The position numbers and the translations under genes were made by a program. Positions 18,918 to 30,582 of a DNA stretch of 64,000 nt are shown here, one piece after another. The stretch lies in contig CP036163.1 of the NCBI GenBank assembly GCA_019056595.1, positions 3,472,001 to 3,536,000 of the forward strand. Direction: 5' to 3'. Source of the DNA: Pectobacterium atrosepticum. GTDB taxonomy: Bacteria > Pseudomonadota > Gammaproteobacteria > Enterobacterales > Enterobacteriaceae. Within the stretch, counting starts at the first letter, position 1, and each line of letters begins with the position of its first letter. The notes below the pieces were generated by a model that saw only the letters and a program-made list of their open reading frames with translations, had not been told where the DNA came from and did not search any database.

Positions 18918-20447
18918 ATGAACAAAGAGATTCTGGCTGTTGTTGAAGCAGTTTCCAATGAGAAATCCCTTCCGCGCGAGAAGATTTTTGAAGCGTTGGA
19001 AACCGCACTGGCGACAGCGACCAAGAAAAAATACGAGCAGGAAATTGATGTACGCGTCAGTATTGATCGCAAAACGGGCGATTTTGATACCTTCCGTCGT
19101 TGGTTAGTGGTGAATGAAGTCACTCTGCCAACTCGCGAAATTACGCTTGATGCTGCGCAATTTGAAGATCCTTCTCTTGATGTTGGCGGTTACGTTGAAG
19201 ATCAAATCGAATCCGTAACCTTTGACCGTATTACGACGCAAACAGCAAAACAGGTTATCGTACAGAAAGTTCGTGAAGCTGAACGTGCGATGGTTGTTGA
19301 TCAGTTCCGTCAACAAGAAGGCGAAATTATCACCGGTGTCGTGAAGAAGGTAAACCGTGATAATATTTCGCTTGAAGTCAGACCAATCGATGGTTCTAAC
19401 ACCAGTGCAGAAGCGGTAATTGGCCGTGAAGATATGCTGCCTCGTGAAAATTTCCGCCCTGGCGACCGTATTCGTGGCGTACTGTACTCTGTTCGTCCCG
19501 AAGCTCGCGGTGCTCAACTGTTTGTCAGCCGTTCCCGTCCGGAAATGCTGGTTGAACTCTTCCGCATTGAAGTGCCAGAAATCGGTGAAGAAATTATCGA
19601 GATTAAGGCAGCGGCCCGCGATCCGGGTTCACGTGCGAAAATTGCAGTGAAGACGAATGACAAGCGTATCGATCCTGTCGGTGCTTGTGTCGGTATGCGC
19701 GGTGCGCGTGTACAGGCCGTTTCCAGTGAACTGGGCGGCGAGCGTATTGATGTCATTCTGTGGGATGACAACCCAGCACAGTTTGTGATCAATGCAATGG
19801 CACCTGCTGATGTGGTATCGATCGTCGTTGATGAAGATACCTACACGATGGATATCGCTGTTGAGTCGAGCAATCTGGCTCAGGCGATTGGTCGAAACGG
19901 GCAGAACGTACGTCTGGCTTCCCAACTGTTGAAACAGCATCGTTCAGAAGATCGTTGGGAACTGAACGTGATGACAGTGGAAGATCTTCAAGCCAAGCAT
20001 CAGGCCGAAGCACATGCTGCAATCGACGTCTTTACCAAGCACCTTGATATTGATGAAGAGTTTGCGACTGTGCTGGTTGAAGAAGGTTTCTCTTCACTTG
20101 AAGAATTGGCCTACGTGCCAATCAAGGAACTGTTGGCTATCGAAGGCTTTGATGAAGAAACCGTTGAAGCATTGCGTGAACGTGCTAAAGCTGCATTAAC
20201 AACGCTGGCACTGGCGCATGAAGAAAGCCTTGGTGACGGTCAACCTGCTGAAGACTTGCTTAGCTTGCCTGGGCTGTCGCGTGAGTTGGCGTTCAAGCTT
20301 GCTGCGATCGGTGTTTGTACGCTGGAAGATCTTGCTGAACAGGGCGTTGACGACCTGACAGATATTGAAGAGCTCAATGATGAGCAAGCGGGCGAATTGA
20401 TTATGGCCGCACGTAATATCTGTTGGTTTGGCGACGACAACGAATAA
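18918..20447 (+). CDS. nusA: Transcription elongation/termination factor NusA
   Basis: The 509-residue protein has the N-terminal polymerase-binding domain (1-125), S1 (about 135-205), KH1 and KH2 (about 205-352, including [15 protein letters not shown] and [15 protein letters not shown]) and two C-terminal acidic repeats (about 370-500). It modulates pausing, termination and antitermination. The ATG at 18918 follows CTAGGA. It is 14 residues longer than E. coli NusA (495): about six extra residues lie in the S1 domain ([15 protein letters not shown] near 153-167) and about seven at the end of KH2 ([14 protein letters not shown] near 337-350). Confidence 0.96.
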   Translation: MNKEILAVVEAVSNEKSLPREKIFEALETALATATKKKYEQEIDVRVSIDRKTGDFDTFRRWLVVNEVTLPTREITLDAAQFEDPSLDVGGYVEDQIESVTFDRITTQTAKQVIVQKVREAERAMVVDQFRQQEGEIITGVVKKVNRDNISLEVRPIDGSNTSAEAVIGREDMLPRENFRPGDRIRGVLYSVRPEARGAQLFVSRSRPEMLVELFRIEVPEIGEEIIEIKAAARDPGSRAKIAVKTNDKRIDPVGACVGMRGARVQAVSSELGGERIDVILWDDNPAQFVINAMAPADVVSIVVDEDTYTMDIAVESSNLAQAIGRNGQNVRLASQLLKQHRSEDRWELNVMTVEDLQAKHQAEAHAAIDVFTKHLDIDEEFATVLVEEGFSSLEELAYVPIKELLAIEGFDEETVEALRERAKAALTTLALAHEESLGDGQPAEDLLSLPGLSRELAFKLAAIGVCTLEDLAEQGVDDLTDIEELNDEQAGELIMAARNICWFGDDNE

Positions 20448-20472
20448 CGAACTGTAGCAGGAAAGGAACAGC

Positions 20473-23175
20473 ATGACAGATGTAACCGTAAAATCGCTGG
20501 CCGCAGAGATTCAAACTCCGGTTGACCGCCTGGTACAGCAGTTTGCTGATGCGGGAATGACCAAGTCTGCATCGGACTCTGTGACCCAGCATGAAAAAGA
20601 AACGTTATTAGCGCATTTGAACCGCGATCGCGGTAATGCGCCGAGTAAATTGACGCTGCAACGCAAAACGCGCAGCACGTTAAATGTCCCTAGCACTGGC
20701 GGTAAAAGTAAGTCGGTGCAGATCGAAGTCCGCAAGACACGCACTTATGTAAAACGCGATCCGATTGAGGCCCAACAGGCTGAAGAGGAAGAGCAGGCAC
20801 GGCGTGAAGCGGAAGAACAGGCACAACGTGCCGCTGAAGAGCAGGTTAAACGCGAGGCCGATCTGCGCGAAACTGCTGAGAAAGCGAAGCGTGCTGCCGA
20901 CGAGCAAGCCAAACGTGAAGCCGCCGAAAAAGCTAAGCGTGATGTAGCGGAAAAAGAAAAAGTGACGAACCAACAAAACGAAAATATGACCAAGCCAGCT
21001 CAGTCTGAGAAAGCGAAACGCGAAGCGGAAGCTGCCGAACTTAAGCGTAAAGCAGAAGAAACTGCACGTCTTAAAGTTGAAGAAGAAGCACGTCGTATTG
21101 CTGAAGAAGCTCGCCGTATGGCTGAAGAAAACGCCGGGCGTTGGGAAGCGGAAAGCGCGACTAAACCTGAAGAATCTGCCGATTATCACGTGACGACGTC
21201 TCATCATGCCCGTGAAGCGGAAGATGAAAACGACCGTCAGGTTGAAGGTGAACGCCGTACTCGCACCCGTGCTGCTAAAGTAACCAAGCAGAAGAAAGGC
21301 AATCGTCAGTCTGAGTCTAAAGCTGACCGTGAAGAAGCGCGTGCTGTTACCCGTGGCGGTAAAGGCAAGCGTAAGCCAAGTTCACTGCAGCAGAGCTTCA
21401 ATAAGCCTGTTCAGGCGGTTAACCGTGATGTTGTGATTGGTGAAACCGTTACTGTTGCTGAACTGGCTAACAAAATGGCAGTTAAAGGCTCTCAGGTCAT
21501 CAAAACGATGATGAGACTGGGTGCGATGGCAACCATCAACCAGGTCATCGACCAGGAAACCGCGCAACTCGTTGCGGAAGAGATGGGCCATAAAGTCATC
21601 CTGCGTCGTGAGAACGAGCTGGAAGAAGCCGTAATGAGCGACCGTGACATGGGTGTTGCTGCGGAATTCCGCGCGCCGGTCGTGACCATCATGGGTCACG
21701 TCGACCACGGTAAAACCTCTCTGCTTGACTATATCCGTTCAACCAAGGTAGCAGCAGGCGAAGCGGGTGGTATTACCCAGCATATCGGTGCTTACCACGT
21801 TGAAACAGACAACGGTATGATTACGTTCCTGGATACACCGGGACACGCCGCGTTTACCGCAATGCGTGCTCGTGGTGCTCAGGCTACGGATATCGTGGTA
21901 CTGGTTGTGGCGGCAGATGATGGCGTGATGCCTCAGACAATCGAAGCTATCCAGCACGCGAAAGCGGCGCAGGTTCCTGTTGTTGTCGCAGTAAACAAAA
22001 TCGATAAGCCTGATGCCGATCCAGACCGTGTGAAAACCGAGCTGTCTCAGTACGGTATCATGCCGGAAGAGTGGGGCGGTGAATCTCAGTTTGTCCACGT
22101 ATCCGCTAAAGCTGGTACGGGTATCGACGAACTGCTGAATGCGATTCTGTTGCAGGCCGAAGTTCTGGAACTGAAAGCTGTCCGCAGCGGCATGGCAAAC
22201 GGTGTAGTGATCGAATCCTTCCTGGATAAAGGTCGTGGCCCGGTTGCAACCGTACTGGTTCGTGAAGGTACGCTGAATAAAGGCGATATCGTTCTGTGCG
22301 GCTTTGAATATGGCCGTATCCGTGCGATGCGTGATGAGTTAGGTCGTGAAATTACGTCCGCAGGTCCTTCTATTCCTGTAGAAATTCTCGGTATGTCCGG
22401 TGTCCCTGCCGCAGGTGATGAAGCCACGGTTGTTCGTGACGAGAAGAAAGCACGTGAAGTTGCCTTGTATCGTCAGGGTAAATTCCGTGAAGTCAAACTG
22501 GCTCGTCAGCAGAAATCTAAACTGGAAAACATGTTTGCTAACATGACAGAAGGTGAAGTTTCTGAACTGAACATCGTTCTGAAATCTGACGTTCAGGGCT
22601 CTTGCGAAGCGATTTCCGATTCACTGCAGAAACTGTCTACTGATGAAGTGAAAGTGAAGATCGTCGGTTCCGGTGTGGGCGGTATCACAGAAACGGACGC
22701 CACGCTGGCAGCGGCATCGAATGCGATTATCCTTGGCTTTAACGTTCGTGCAGATGCATCAGCTCGCCGCGTAGTTGAAGCGGAAAGCTTGGATCTGCGT
22801 TATTACTCCGTCATCTATGATTTGATCGACGAAGTGAAACAGGCGATGAGCGGTATGCTGGCGCCGGAATATAAGCAAGAGATCATCGGTCTGGCCGAAG
22901 TACGTGACGTCTTTAAATCACCGAAATTTGGCGCTGTCGCTGGCTGTATGGTGACTGAAGGTATCGTTAAACGTCACAACAAGATCCGTGTACTGCGTGA
23001 CAACGTGGTTATCTATGAAGGCGAGTTGGAATCTCTGCGCCGCTTTAAAGATGACGTTAACGAAGTCCGTAACGGTATGGAATGTGGCATCGGCGTGAAG
23101 AACTACAACGACGTTCGCCCAGGCGATATGATCGAAGTCTTTGAAACGATTGAGATCAAACGTACGATCGCGTAA
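20473..23175 (+). CDS. infB: Translation initiation factor IF-2
   Basis: A 900-residue GTPase that brings initiator tRNA to the 30S subunit and promotes subunit joining. It has the IF2N domain (1-50), a long charged, Lys/Glu/Ala-rich linker (about 95-310), a second IF2N domain, then the G domain with GHVDHGKT near 407-414, DTPGH (G3) and NKID (G4), and domains II to IV ending [13 protein letters not shown]. The linker accounts for the small length difference from E. coli (890). Shorter forms from internal starts, known in E. coli, may exist here too. Confidence 0.97.
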   Translation: MTDVTVKSLAAEIQTPVDRLVQQFADAGMTKSASDSVTQHEKETLLAHLNRDRGNAPSKLTLQRKTRSTLNVPSTGGKSKSVQIEVRKTRTYVKRDPIEAQQAEEEEQARREAEEQAQRAAEEQVKREADLRETAEKAKRAADEQAKREAAEKAKRDVAEKEKVTNQQNENMTKPAQSEKAKREAEAAELKRKAEETARLKVEEEARRIAEEARRMAEENAGRWEAESATKPEESADYHVTTSHHAREAEDENDRQVEGERRTRTRAAKVTKQKKGNRQSESKADREEARAVTRGGKGKRKPSSLQQSFNKPVQAVNRDVVIGETVTVAELANKMAVKGSQVIKTMMRLGAMATINQVIDQETAQLVAEEMGHKVILRRENELEEAVMSDRDMGVAAEFRAPVVTIMGHVDHGKTSLLDYIRSTKVAAGEAGGITQHIGAYHVETDNGMITFLDTPGHAAFTAMRARGAQATDIVVLVVAADDGVMPQTIEAIQHAKAAQVPVVVAVNKIDKPDADPDRVKTELSQYGIMPEEWGGESQFVHVSAKAGTGIDELLNAILLQAEVLELKAVRSGMANGVVIESFLDKGRGPVATVLVREGTLNKGDIVLCGFEYGRIRAMRDELGREITSAGPSIPVEILGMSGVPAAGDEATVVRDEKKAREVALYRQGKFREVKLARQQKSKLENMFANMTEGEVSELNIVLKSDVQGSCEAISDSLQKLSTDEVKVKIVGSGVGGITETDATLAAASNAIILGFNVRADASARRVVEAESLDLRYYSVIYDLIDEVKQAMSGMLAPEYKQEIIGLAEVRDVFKSPKFGAVAGCMVTEGIVKRHNKIRVLRDNVVIYEGELESLRRFKDDVNEVRNGMECGIGVKNYNDVRPGDMIEVFETIEIKRTIA

Positions 23176-23249
23176 TCCGTTTTCAGCGACGACGTAAGTG
23201 ATTCGTAAGGGGGGCCTAGTGCCCCCCGATTTTTACTGGAGGATTTATC

Positions 23250-23648
23250 ATGGCAAAAGAATTCAGCCGCACCCAGCGCGTTGCGCAGGAAATGCAAAAA
23301 GAAATCGCCATTATCATTCAACGTGAAGTGAAAGATCCGCGCATCGGCATGGCGACCGTATCCGGTGTCGAAGTGTCTCGCGATTTAGCGTATGCCAAGG
23401 TCTTTGTGACCTTCCTGAATGATAACGAGCCAGAGCAAGTTAAAATAGCGGTGAAAGCACTGCAAGATGCGTCTGGCTTTATCCGTATGATGATCGGCAA
23501 AGCAATGCGCCTGCGCGTTGTTCCAGAATTGACGTTCTCCTATGACAACTCATTGGTTGAAGGGATGAGAATGTCCAATCTGGTGACCAATGTGGTCAGA
23601 AATGATACGGAACGTCGTTCTGTTACGGGTGAAGATCAGGAGGATTAA
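23250..23648 (+). CDS. rbfA: 30S ribosome-binding factor RbfA
   Basis: A 132-residue KH-like protein ([40 protein letters not shown]) that binds the 5' end helix of 16S rRNA during 30S maturation and cold adaptation. GGAGG precedes the ATG. Its stop codon overlaps the truB start by one base (TAATG), so translation of the two is probably coupled. Confidence 0.97.
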   Translation: MAKEFSRTQRVAQEMQKEIAIIIQREVKDPRIGMATVSGVEVSRDLAYAKVFVTFLNDNEPEQVKIAVKALQDASGFIRMMIGKAMRLRVVPELTFSYDNSLVEGMRMSNLVTNVVRNDTERRSVTGEDQED

Positions 23649-24592
23649 TGAGTCGTCCTCGTCGCCGTGGCCGTGATGTACACGGCGTATTGTTATTAGA
23701 TAAGCCGCAGGGCGTGTCGTCTAATGATGTTTTGCAGAAAGTAAAACGGATTTTTAACGCTAACAGAGCGGGACATACGGGTGCGTTGGATCCATTAGCA
23801 ACCGGTATGCTGCCGATTTGTCTTGGGGAAGCGACGAAGTTTTCTCAATATTTGCTGGATTCTGATAAACGCTACCGTGTCATTGCTCGGCTTGGGCAAC
23901 GAACCGACACCTCTGATGCCGACGGTAACGTGATCGAAGAACGTGCTATTGGTTTTTCTGCTACGGATCTGGAACTCGCACTGGAGAGCTTTCGCGGCAC
24001 CACGCAGCAAGTGCCATCCATGTACTCGGCGCTGAAATATCAGGGGCGTAAGCTGTATGAGTATGCACGTCAGGGGCTGACGGTTCCGCGTGAAGCGCGT
24101 GAAATCACCGTGTATGAACTTCAGTTCATTCGCTGGGAAGGTGATGAGCTGGAACTGGAAATTCACTGCTCGAAAGGGACGTACATCCGTACCATTATTG
24201 ACGATCTGGGTGAACAGTTGGGCTGTGGCGCGCATGTGATTTACCTGCGCCGCTTGCAGGTTGCTATTTATCCTACCGAAAGAATGGTGACGCTAGAGCA
24301 GCTAGCGGCATTGGCCGAGCAGGCTCAGACGCAAGAGCACTCACTTTCGCTGAGCCTTGATTCGTTGCTCATGCCGATGGAAAGCCCGGTTATTGATTTC
24401 CCTGAAGTGAATTTGCCGCTAGTTGTTGCAGGCTATTTGAAGTTGGGACAAGCCGTTCAGGCAGCGAATGCGCCGTTGAACGGCATGGTGAGGATCACCG
24501 AAGGTGATGCGCACAAATTTATCGGAATGGGCGAAATTGACGGCGATGGCCGCGTTGCACCACGGCGTTTGGTTGTTGAGTTTCCGGTGTAA
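23648..24592 (+). CDS. truB: tRNA pseudouridine-55 synthase TruB
   Basis: Modifies U55 of the T-loop in nearly all tRNAs. The 314-residue protein has the catalytic aspartate in [14 protein letters not shown] (Asp48), the KxxGR substrate motif ([16 protein letters not shown]) and the C-terminal PUA-like domain (about 250-314). Length equals E. coli TruB. The start lies within the rbfA stop. Confidence 0.97.
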   Translation: MSRPRRRGRDVHGVLLLDKPQGVSSNDVLQKVKRIFNANRAGHTGALDPLATGMLPICLGEATKFSQYLLDSDKRYRVIARLGQRTDTSDADGNVIEERAIGFSATDLELALESFRGTTQQVPSMYSALKYQGRKLYEYARQGLTVPREAREITVYELQFIRWEGDELELEIHCSKGTYIRTIIDDLGEQLGCGAHVIYLRRLQVAIYPTERMVTLEQLAALAEQAQTQEHSLSLSLDSLLMPMESPVIDFPEVNLPLVVAGYLKLGQAVQAANAPLNGMVRITEGDAHKFIGMGEIDGDGRVAPRRLVVEFPV

Positions 24593-24713
24593 ATCCGCCC
24601 GTTGCTGCCTTGCTATCGCAGAATGCTGAAGGTAGAATAGCGCGGCTTGACTATTGGGTGGCTGAATTAGAGATCGGCGCCTGTTTTTTTATCTATAATG
24701 TTGGAGTATTACA

Positions 24714-24983
24714 ATGTCTCTAAGTGTTGAAGCTAAAGCTAAAATCGTAGCAGACTTCGGTCGTGGCACTAACGATAGTGGTTCTACTGAAGTTCAGGTT
24801 GCTTTGCTGACTGCGCAGATCAACCATCTGCAAGGCCACTTTTCTGAGCACAAAAAAGATCACCACAGCCGTCGTGGTCTGCTGCGTATGGTTTCTCAGC
24901 GTCGTAAGCTGCTGGACTACCTGAAGCGTAAAGATGTAGCACGTTACACCAGTCTGATCGCGCGTCTGGGTCTGCGTCGCTAA
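24714..24983 (+). CDS. rpsO: 30S ribosomal protein S15
   Basis: An 89-residue four-helix protein ([40 protein letters not shown]) that binds 16S rRNA at the central domain early in assembly and represses its own translation in E. coli. TTGGAG lies before the ATG. It is followed by a terminator and by the pnp leader. Confidence 0.98.
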   Translation: MSLSVEAKAKIVADFGRGTNDSGSTEVQVALLTAQINHLQGHFSEHKKDHHSRRGLLRMVSQRRKLLDYLKRKDVARYTSLIARLGLRR

Positions 24984-25001
24984 GTCTTCTGCGTTTCAGT
25001 G

Positions 25002-25028
25002 GGAAGGGGCCTCTTTTGGCCCCTTTCT
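25002..25028 (+). terminator. Intrinsic terminator after rpsO
   Basis: AAGGGGCC (25004-25011) pairs with GGCCCCTT (25018-25025), then TTCTTCT. In E. coli partial read-through from rpsO feeds pnp. Confidence 0.85.
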
Positions 25029-25097
25029 TCTAGGAAGCATTAGCAAAACAGAGTAGTGTATTGTTGTTAATAGGATCTTTCATTACAGAGGTTCGCG

Positions 25098-25150
25098 CGG
25101 CTAATGAGAGGCTTTATCTGCATAAGCAAGATAAGGGTTGTCATTAGTCG
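25098..25150 (+). promoter_or_regulatory. Long hairpin in pnp leader (RNase III processing site)
   Basis: CGGCTAATGA (25098-25107) pairs with TCATTAGTCG (25141-25150), with an inner TTATCT/AGATAA stem. In E. coli the equivalent pnp leader hairpin is cut by RNase III and the cut stem is used by PNPase to repress its own synthesis; the same control is likely here. The rpsO-pnp gap of E. coli also encodes the small RNA SraG, not verified here. Confidence 0.75.
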
Positions 25151-25232
25151 TGAGAATGTAGTGCAAAGGTCGGGAGTTCACTGGTGCGTTTATCTTGAAT
25201 ACGTGTAACGCGCCCCAGCTAAGGATATTATT

Positions 25233-27353
25233 TTGCTGAATCCGATCGTTCGTAAGTTTCAATATGGTCAGCATACCGTCACATTAGAGACAGGTATGAT
25301 GGCACGCCAGGCAACCGCCGCTGTGATGGTAAGCATGGATGACACAGCGGTATTCGTTACCGTTGTCGGCGCTAAAAGCGCTAAACCCGGCCAAAGTTTC
25401 TTCCCATTGACGGTTAACTATCAGGAGCGTACCTACGCTGCTGGACGTTTCCCCGGTGGTTTTTTCCGCCGTGAAGGTCGTCCAAGTGAAGGCGAAACGC
25501 TGACTTCCCGTCTGATTGACCGTCCGATTCGCCCTCTGTTCCCAGAAGGCTTCCTGAATGAAGTTCAGGTGATTGCGACTGTGGTTTCCGTCAACCCACA
25601 GGTTAGCCCTGATATCGTTGCTATGATTGGTGCTTCTGCGGCGCTGAGCCTGTCTGGTATCCCGTTCAGCGGCCCTATCGGTGTTGCACGCGTCGGTTAC
25701 CTGAACGACCAGTATGTCCTGAACCCAACGACAGATGAACTGAAAGAAAGCCGTCTGGATCTGGTCGTTGCAGGTACACAAGGCGCCGTTCTGATGGTGG
25801 AATCCGAAGCTGAATTGCTGAGTGAAGATCAGATGCTCGGTGCGGTGGTTTTTGGCCACGAGCAACAGCAAATCGTTATCGAAAACATCAACTCACTGGT
25901 TGCAGAAGCTGGCAAACCGAAGTGGGAATGGCATGCGCCAGAAGTTAATGTTTCTTTAGAGCAGCGCGTACAGGCTCTGTCTGAAGCACGTTTGGGTGAC
26001 GCTTACCGCATTACCGAAAAACAAGAGCGTTATGCACAAGTTAACGTTATCAAAACTGACGTTGTTGCCGCTCTGCAAGCCGAAGATGAAACGCTGAATG
26101 CCGGTGAGATCCAGGAAATTCTGGGCAACATTGAGAAAAACGTTGTGCGTGGCCGTGTACTGGCTGGCGAACCGCGTATCGATGGCCGTGAAAAAGACAT
26201 GATTCGTGGTCTGGATGTGCGTACTGGCGTACTGCCGCGTACCCACGGTTCTGCATTGTTCACCCGTGGTGAAACGCAGGCATTGGTAACTGCAACGCTG
26301 GGTACTGAGCGTGACGCGCAGAATATCGATGAACTGACCGGTGAACGTACCGATCGCTTCCTGCTGCACTACAACTTCCCTCCGTACTGTGTCGGCGAAA
26401 CCGGTATGGTTGGTTCGCCTAAGCGCCGTGAAATCGGTCACGGTCGTCTGGCTAAGCGCGGCGTGTTAGCTGTAATGCCAAAGGCGAACGAATTCCCGTA
26501 CACCGTGCGTGTGGTGTCTGAAATCACGGAATCTAACGGTTCTTCTTCCATGGCGTCTGTCTGCGGTGCTTCTCTGGCGCTGATGGATGCAGGTGTGCCA
26601 ATTAAATCAGCCGTTGCGGGTATCGCGATGGGTCTGGTGAAAGAAGGCGACAACTTTGTTGTGCTGTCCGACATTCTGGGTGACGAAGACCACCTAGGCG
26701 ATATGGACTTCAAGGTTGCTGGTAGCCGTGAAGGTATCACCGCGCTGCAAATGGATATCAAGATCGAAGGGATTACTCGTGAGATCATGCAGGTTGCTTT
26801 GAATCAAGCCAAAGGTGCGCGTTTGCACATTCTGGGTGTGATGGAGCAGGCAATCAGCACGCCGCGTGGCGATATCTCCGAATTTGCACCACGTATTCAC
26901 ACCATCAAAATCAGTACCGATAAGATTAAAGACGTGATCGGTAAAGGTGGTTCTGTGATTCGTGCGCTGACGGAAGAAACGGGCACGACTATTGAAATTG
27001 AAGACGATGGTACTGTGAGGATTGCTTCAACCGACGGCGAAAAAGCGAAACACGCGATTCGTCGTATTGAAGAGATCACTGCCGAAATCGAAGTCGGCCG
27101 CGTGTATCAGGGTAAAGTTACCCGCATCGTTGATTTTGGTGCTTTCGTTGCTATCGGCGGCGGTAAAGAAGGCTTGGTGCATATTTCTCAGATCGCAGAC
27201 AAGCGCGTAGAGAAAGTGACTGACTATCTGCAGATGGGTCAGGAAGTGCCGGTCAAGGTTCTGGAAGTTGATCGTCAGGGCCGCGTGCGCTTAAGCATCA
27301 AAGAAGCCAATCCGCAAACTCAGGAAGCGGCAGCCCCGTCTTCTGAGGAATAA
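25233..27353 (+). CDS. pnp: Polynucleotide phosphorylase
   Basis: A 3'-5' phosphorolytic exoribonuclease and degradosome subunit. The 706-residue protein has two RNase PH domains (about 1-210 and 315-545) linked by a helical domain, then KH ([20 protein letters not shown]) and S1 ([20 protein letters not shown]) domains. The start is a TTG at 25233, as in E. coli, with AAGGA upstream; a rare start that fits its tight autoregulation. Confidence 0.97.
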   Translation: MLNPIVRKFQYGQHTVTLETGMMARQATAAVMVSMDDTAVFVTVVGAKSAKPGQSFFPLTVNYQERTYAAGRFPGGFFRREGRPSEGETLTSRLIDRPIRPLFPEGFLNEVQVIATVVSVNPQVSPDIVAMIGASAALSLSGIPFSGPIGVARVGYLNDQYVLNPTTDELKESRLDLVVAGTQGAVLMVESEAELLSEDQMLGAVVFGHEQQQIVIENINSLVAEAGKPKWEWHAPEVNVSLEQRVQALSEARLGDAYRITEKQERYAQVNVIKTDVVAALQAEDETLNAGEIQEILGNIEKNVVRGRVLAGEPRIDGREKDMIRGLDVRTGVLPRTHGSALFTRGETQALVTATLGTERDAQNIDELTGERTDRFLLHYNFPPYCVGETGMVGSPKRREIGHGRLAKRGVLAVMPKANEFPYTVRVVSEITESNGSSSMASVCGASLALMDAGVPIKSAVAGIAMGLVKEGDNFVVLSDILGDEDHLGDMDFKVAGSREGITALQMDIKIEGITREIMQVALNQAKGARLHILGVMEQAISTPRGDISEFAPRIHTIKISTDKIKDVIGKGGSVIRALTEETGTTIEIEDDGTVRIASTDGEKAKHAIRRIEEITAEIEVGRVYQGKVTRIVDFGAFVAIGGGKEGLVHISQIADKRVEKVTDYLQMGQEVPVKVLEVDRQGRVRLSIKEANPQTQEAAAPSSEE

Positions 27354-27375
27354 CGACTGTTAAAACGGTCTTATG

Positions 27376-27402
27376 GCACCTTGCCTGATTATGGCAAGGT
27401 GC
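27376..27402 (+). other. 10-bp hairpin downstream of pnp
   Basis: GCACCTTGCC (27376-27385) and GGCAAGGTGC (27393-27402) form a perfect stem with a seven-base loop but no T tract. It may protect the pnp 3' end or slow read-through into nlpI rather than terminate. Confidence 0.5.
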
Positions 27403-27488
27403 TGCGTGTATCGTAAGGATATGGATGTCCTTGCGTTGAGCGGTCCGGGACAGGATGTTCATCCAATGTTTGTCTTCGGGAGTGGGAA

Positions 27489-28373
27489 ATGAAGCCTTTC
27501 TTGCGCTGGTGTTATGTTGCAACAGCACTCATGCTGGCAGGATGCAGCAACACGGATTGGCGTAAAGACGCAGTATTGGCGATTCCGTTACAGCCGACTT
27601 TACAGCAGGAAGTGATCCTGGCACGCATGGAACAAATCCTTGCAAGCCGGGCATTAACCGATGATGAGCGAGCACAGCTATTATATGAGCGCGGAGTGCT
27701 GTATGATAGTCTCGGGTTACGGGCATTAGCGCGGAATGATTTTTCACAAGCGCTGACTATCCGCCCTGATATTCCAGAAGTTTTTAACTATTTGGGTATC
27801 TATTTAACGCAGGCAAGCAATTTTGATGCTGCCTATGAAGCGTTTGATTCTGTACTAGAGCTTGATCCAACTTACAATTACGCGCGTTTAAACCGTGGCA
27901 TCGCTTTGTATTATGGCGGTCGCTATCTGTTAGCGCAGGATGATCTGCTGGCGTTTTATCGAGACGATCCGAATGATCCTTTCCGTTCGTTATGGCTGTA
28001 TCTTGTGGAGCGAGAAATCAATCCAGAGACGGCCAAAATTGCGTTGAAGAAACGCTATGACGACGTCAAGAAAGGGCCTTGGGGATGGAATATTGTCGAA
28101 TTCTACCTGGGCAGTATCAGTGAAAAAACACTGATGCAGCGTTTACAGGAAGAAGCTACGAATAACACTTCGCTCGCTGAGCATCTCAGTGAAACTGACT
28201 TCTATTTAGGTAAGCACTACCTAAGTCTGGGGGACAAGAACACCGCTTTGGCGCTGTTCAAGCTGACGGTTGCCAACAACGTCCATAACTTTGTTGAGCA
28301 CCGCTATGCATTGTTGGAATTGGCGCTATTAGGCCAAGAGCAAGACGACCTATCAGGATCGGACCAGCAATAG
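27489..28373 (+). CDS. nlpI: Outer-membrane lipoprotein NlpI
   Basis: A 294-residue lipoprotein: a signal peptide ending in the lipobox LAGC, with Cys19 as the lipidated residue, then TPR-like helical repeats (for example [40 protein letters not shown] and [20 protein letters not shown]). In E. coli NlpI is an adaptor that controls peptidoglycan endopeptidases such as MepS through the protease Prc. Length and gene position between pnp and deaD match E. coli. Confidence 0.96.
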   Translation: MKPFLRWCYVATALMLAGCSNTDWRKDAVLAIPLQPTLQQEVILARMEQILASRALTDDERAQLLYERGVLYDSLGLRALARNDFSQALTIRPDIPEVFNYLGIYLTQASNFDAAYEAFDSVLELDPTYNYARLNRGIALYYGGRYLLAQDDLLAFYRDDPNDPFRSLWLYLVEREINPETAKIALKKRYDDVKKGPWGWNIVEFYLGSISEKTLMQRLQEEATNNTSLAEHLSETDFYLGKHYLSLGDKNTALALFKLTVANNVHNFVEHRYALLELALLGQEQDDLSGSDQQ

Positions 28374-28410
28374 CTGACGAACACTTAATCAGCCTGAAAA
28401 ACTTCGGTTA

Positions 28411-28436
28411 TCACCTTCACGGGTGAGGGCTTTTTT
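28411..28436 (+). terminator. Probable terminator after nlpI
   Basis: CCTTCA (28414-28419) and TGAGGG (28424-28429) form a short stem, with one wobble pair, ahead of six T. Confidence 0.6.
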
Positions 28437-28477
28437 GTTCGCTTTTTAATCCAATTTGAGCCGGTTCACACTTTTCA

Positions 28478-28555
28478 ATGAAAATGACTGAAAATTTTCA
28501 CGACAAGTTATGTAGACTGGCCGCCATGTCTAATGAGGCACGTGTACATGACTGA
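28478..28555 (+). CDS. yrbN: Small protein YrbN
   Basis: A 25-residue open frame ([20 protein letters not shown], then ARVHD and TGA) that overlaps the first eight bases of deaD. It sits where E. coli encodes YrbN, a small protein of about the same length between nlpI and deaD, and the FHD-LCRLAA core is what I recall of that family. The overlap suggests translational coupling with deaD; whether the peptide itself acts or is only a leader is unknown. Confidence 0.75.
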   Translation: MKMTENFHDKLCRLAAMSNEARVHD

Positions 28556-30470
28556 TTTATTTACTTCTTTTTCCGATTTGGGGCTGTCTGCTCCTATTAT
28601 TAATGCCCTGACCGATCTGGGCTATGAAAAACCATCGCCGATTCAGGCTGAATGTATTCCTCACCTGCTGAACGGTCGCGATGTGCTGGGTATGGCACAG
28701 ACCGGCAGTGGTAAAACTGCGGCTTTTGCTCTGCCATTACTCAATAATTTAAAACCTGAGTTAAAAGCGCCGCAGATGTTGGTGTTGGCTCCAACCCGTG
28801 AACTGGCTGTTCAGGTTGCTGAAGCTTGTAGTGATTTTGCCAAGCATATGCACGGCGTTAACGTTGTTGCACTGTACGGCGGCCAGCGTTATGACGTTCA
28901 ACTGCGCGCTTTGCGTGGTGGAGCACAGATTGTTGTTGGTACTCCAGGTCGTCTGCTGGACCACCTGAAACGCGGTACGCTGGATCTGTCCAACCTGAGT
29001 GGTCTGGTACTGGATGAAGCTGATGAAATGCTGCGTATGGGCTTCATCGAAGATGTTGAAAACATCATGGCTCAGATCCCTGCTACGCATCAAACTGCAC
29101 TGTTCTCTGCAACCATGCCAGAAGCGATTCGCCGCATTACGCGTCGTTTCATGAAAGATCCACAGGAAGTTCGCATCCAATCAAGCGTGACTACGCGTCC
29201 AGACATCAGCCAGAGCTACTGGACGGTGCAAGGTATGCGTAAAAATGAAGCGCTGGTTCGTTTCCTTGAAGCTGAAGATTTTGATGCGGCGATTATTTTC
29301 GTTCGTACCAAGAATGCTACGCTGGAAGTGGCCGAAGCGTTGGAACGTAGTGGTTATAACAGTGCCGCGCTAAACGGTGACATGAACCAAGCGCTGCGTG
29401 AGCAAACGCTGGAGCGCCTGAAAGATGGTCGTCTGGATATCCTGATTGCGACCGACGTTGCGGCGCGTGGTCTGGACGTTGAGCGTATCAGTCTGGTAGT
29501 CAACTACGATATCCCGATGGACTCCGAGTCTTACGTGCACCGTATTGGTCGTACCGGTCGTGCTGGTCGTGCTGGTCGCGCATTGCTGTTTGTAGAAAAC
29601 CGCGAGCGTCGCCTGCTGCGCAACGTTGAACGCACAATGAAGCTGGCGATTCCTGAAGTGGAATTGCCAAATGCGGAATTGTTGGGGCAACGCCGTCTGG
29701 CTAAATTTGCTGCAAAAGTACAGCTACAGCTGGAAAGCAGCGACTTGGATATGTACCGCGCTCTGCTGACGAAGCTGCAACCGCAGGAAGAGCTGGATAT
29801 CGAAACGCTGGCTGCTGCTCTGCTGAAAATGGCGCAGGGTGAACGTCCTCTGATTCTGCCGCCGGAACCGGCATTCCGTCCTCGCCGCGAATTCCGCGAT
29901 CGTGATGAGTCTCGTAGTGATTCACGTGGCGATCGTCGCCGTGAACCCCGCGATGCTCGCGATGCTCGCGATTCCCGTGAACCCCGTGACGGTGACCGTC
30001 CACAACGCCGTGAGCGTCGTGAGTCGGGTGAAATGGAACTGTATCGTATCGAAGTGGGTCGTGATGACGGTGTTGAAGTACGTCATATCGTTGGTGCTAT
30101 CGCCAACGAAGGTGATATCAGCAGCCGCTACATCGGTAACATCAAGCTGTTCGGGTCTCATTCGACGATCGAACTGCCGAAAGGTATGCCGGGCGACCTG
30201 CTATCACACTTTACCCGCACGCGTATTCTGAACAAACCAATGAATATGCAATTGCTGGGTGATGCAGTAGCACAGCCAGAACGTCGTGGCGGCAGCCGTC
30301 CTGCTGGTGCTGGTACGGGTGGTGAACGTCGTGATGGCGCAGCTCCACGTCGCTCTTTCGGTGGTGGTGAACGCCGTGAAGGTAACGCTAACGGCGGTGA
30401 GCGTCGTGAACGTTCTGTCAACCGTGATGCGGCACCGCGTGCTCCACGTCGTCGTCCTGCTGACGCGTAA
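28548..30470 (+). CDS. deaD: Cold-shock DEAD-box RNA helicase DeaD (CsdA)
   Basis: A 640-residue RNA helicase. The Q motif ([14 protein letters not shown]), Walker A (AQTGSGKT), DEAD in [13 protein letters not shown] and [15 protein letters not shown] are all present. The C-terminal RNA-binding domain ([20 protein letters not shown]) is flanked by arginine-rich low-complexity stretches (about 440-495 and 575-640). It helps ribosome assembly and mRNA decay in the cold. The start at 28548 ([16 protein letters not shown]) matches homologues and lies within yrbN. Confidence 0.97.
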   Translation: MTDLFTSFSDLGLSAPIINALTDLGYEKPSPIQAECIPHLLNGRDVLGMAQTGSGKTAAFALPLLNNLKPELKAPQMLVLAPTRELAVQVAEACSDFAKHMHGVNVVALYGGQRYDVQLRALRGGAQIVVGTPGRLLDHLKRGTLDLSNLSGLVLDEADEMLRMGFIEDVENIMAQIPATHQTALFSATMPEAIRRITRRFMKDPQEVRIQSSVTTRPDISQSYWTVQGMRKNEALVRFLEAEDFDAAIIFVRTKNATLEVAEALERSGYNSAALNGDMNQALREQTLERLKDGRLDILIATDVAARGLDVERISLVVNYDIPMDSESYVHRIGRTGRAGRAGRALLFVENRERRLLRNVERTMKLAIPEVELPNAELLGQRRLAKFAAKVQLQLESSDLDMYRALLTKLQPQEELDIETLAAALLKMAQGERPLILPPEPAFRPRREFRDRDESRSDSRGDRRREPRDARDARDSREPRDGDRPQRRERRESGEMELYRIEVGRDDGVEVRHIVGAIANEGDISSRYIGNIKLFGSHSTIELPKGMPGDLLSHFTRTRILNKPMNMQLLGDAVAQPERRGGSRPAGAGTGGERRDGAAPRRSFGGGERREGNANGGERRERSVNRDAAPRAPRRRPADA

Positions 30471-30525
30471 GCTTCAATACAATTTGTTTTAATGCGGATT
30501 GTTTCAACGAAATAAGCTGCAATGC

Positions 30526-30556
30526 AAAACGACCCGTTCACGGGTCGTTTTTTTTT
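30526..30556. terminator. Strong terminator after deaD
   Basis: AAAACGACCCG (30526-30536) pairs with CGGGTCGTTTT (30541-30551) around TTCA, then a T tract; symmetric enough to serve the convergent yhbW as well. Confidence 0.9.
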
Positions 30557-30582
30557 GGCTGCAATAAATCTATCTATATATG

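Noticed and set aside
20680-21207. Long minus-strand open frame over infB
   Set aside because: It is a shadow of the Lys/Glu/Ala-rich linker of IF-2 and gives an implausible phenylalanine-rich protein.
29880-30470. Short GC-rich repeats in the deaD 3' region
   Set aside because: They encode the arginine-rich low-complexity tail of the helicase and stay in frame; not a DNA repeat element.
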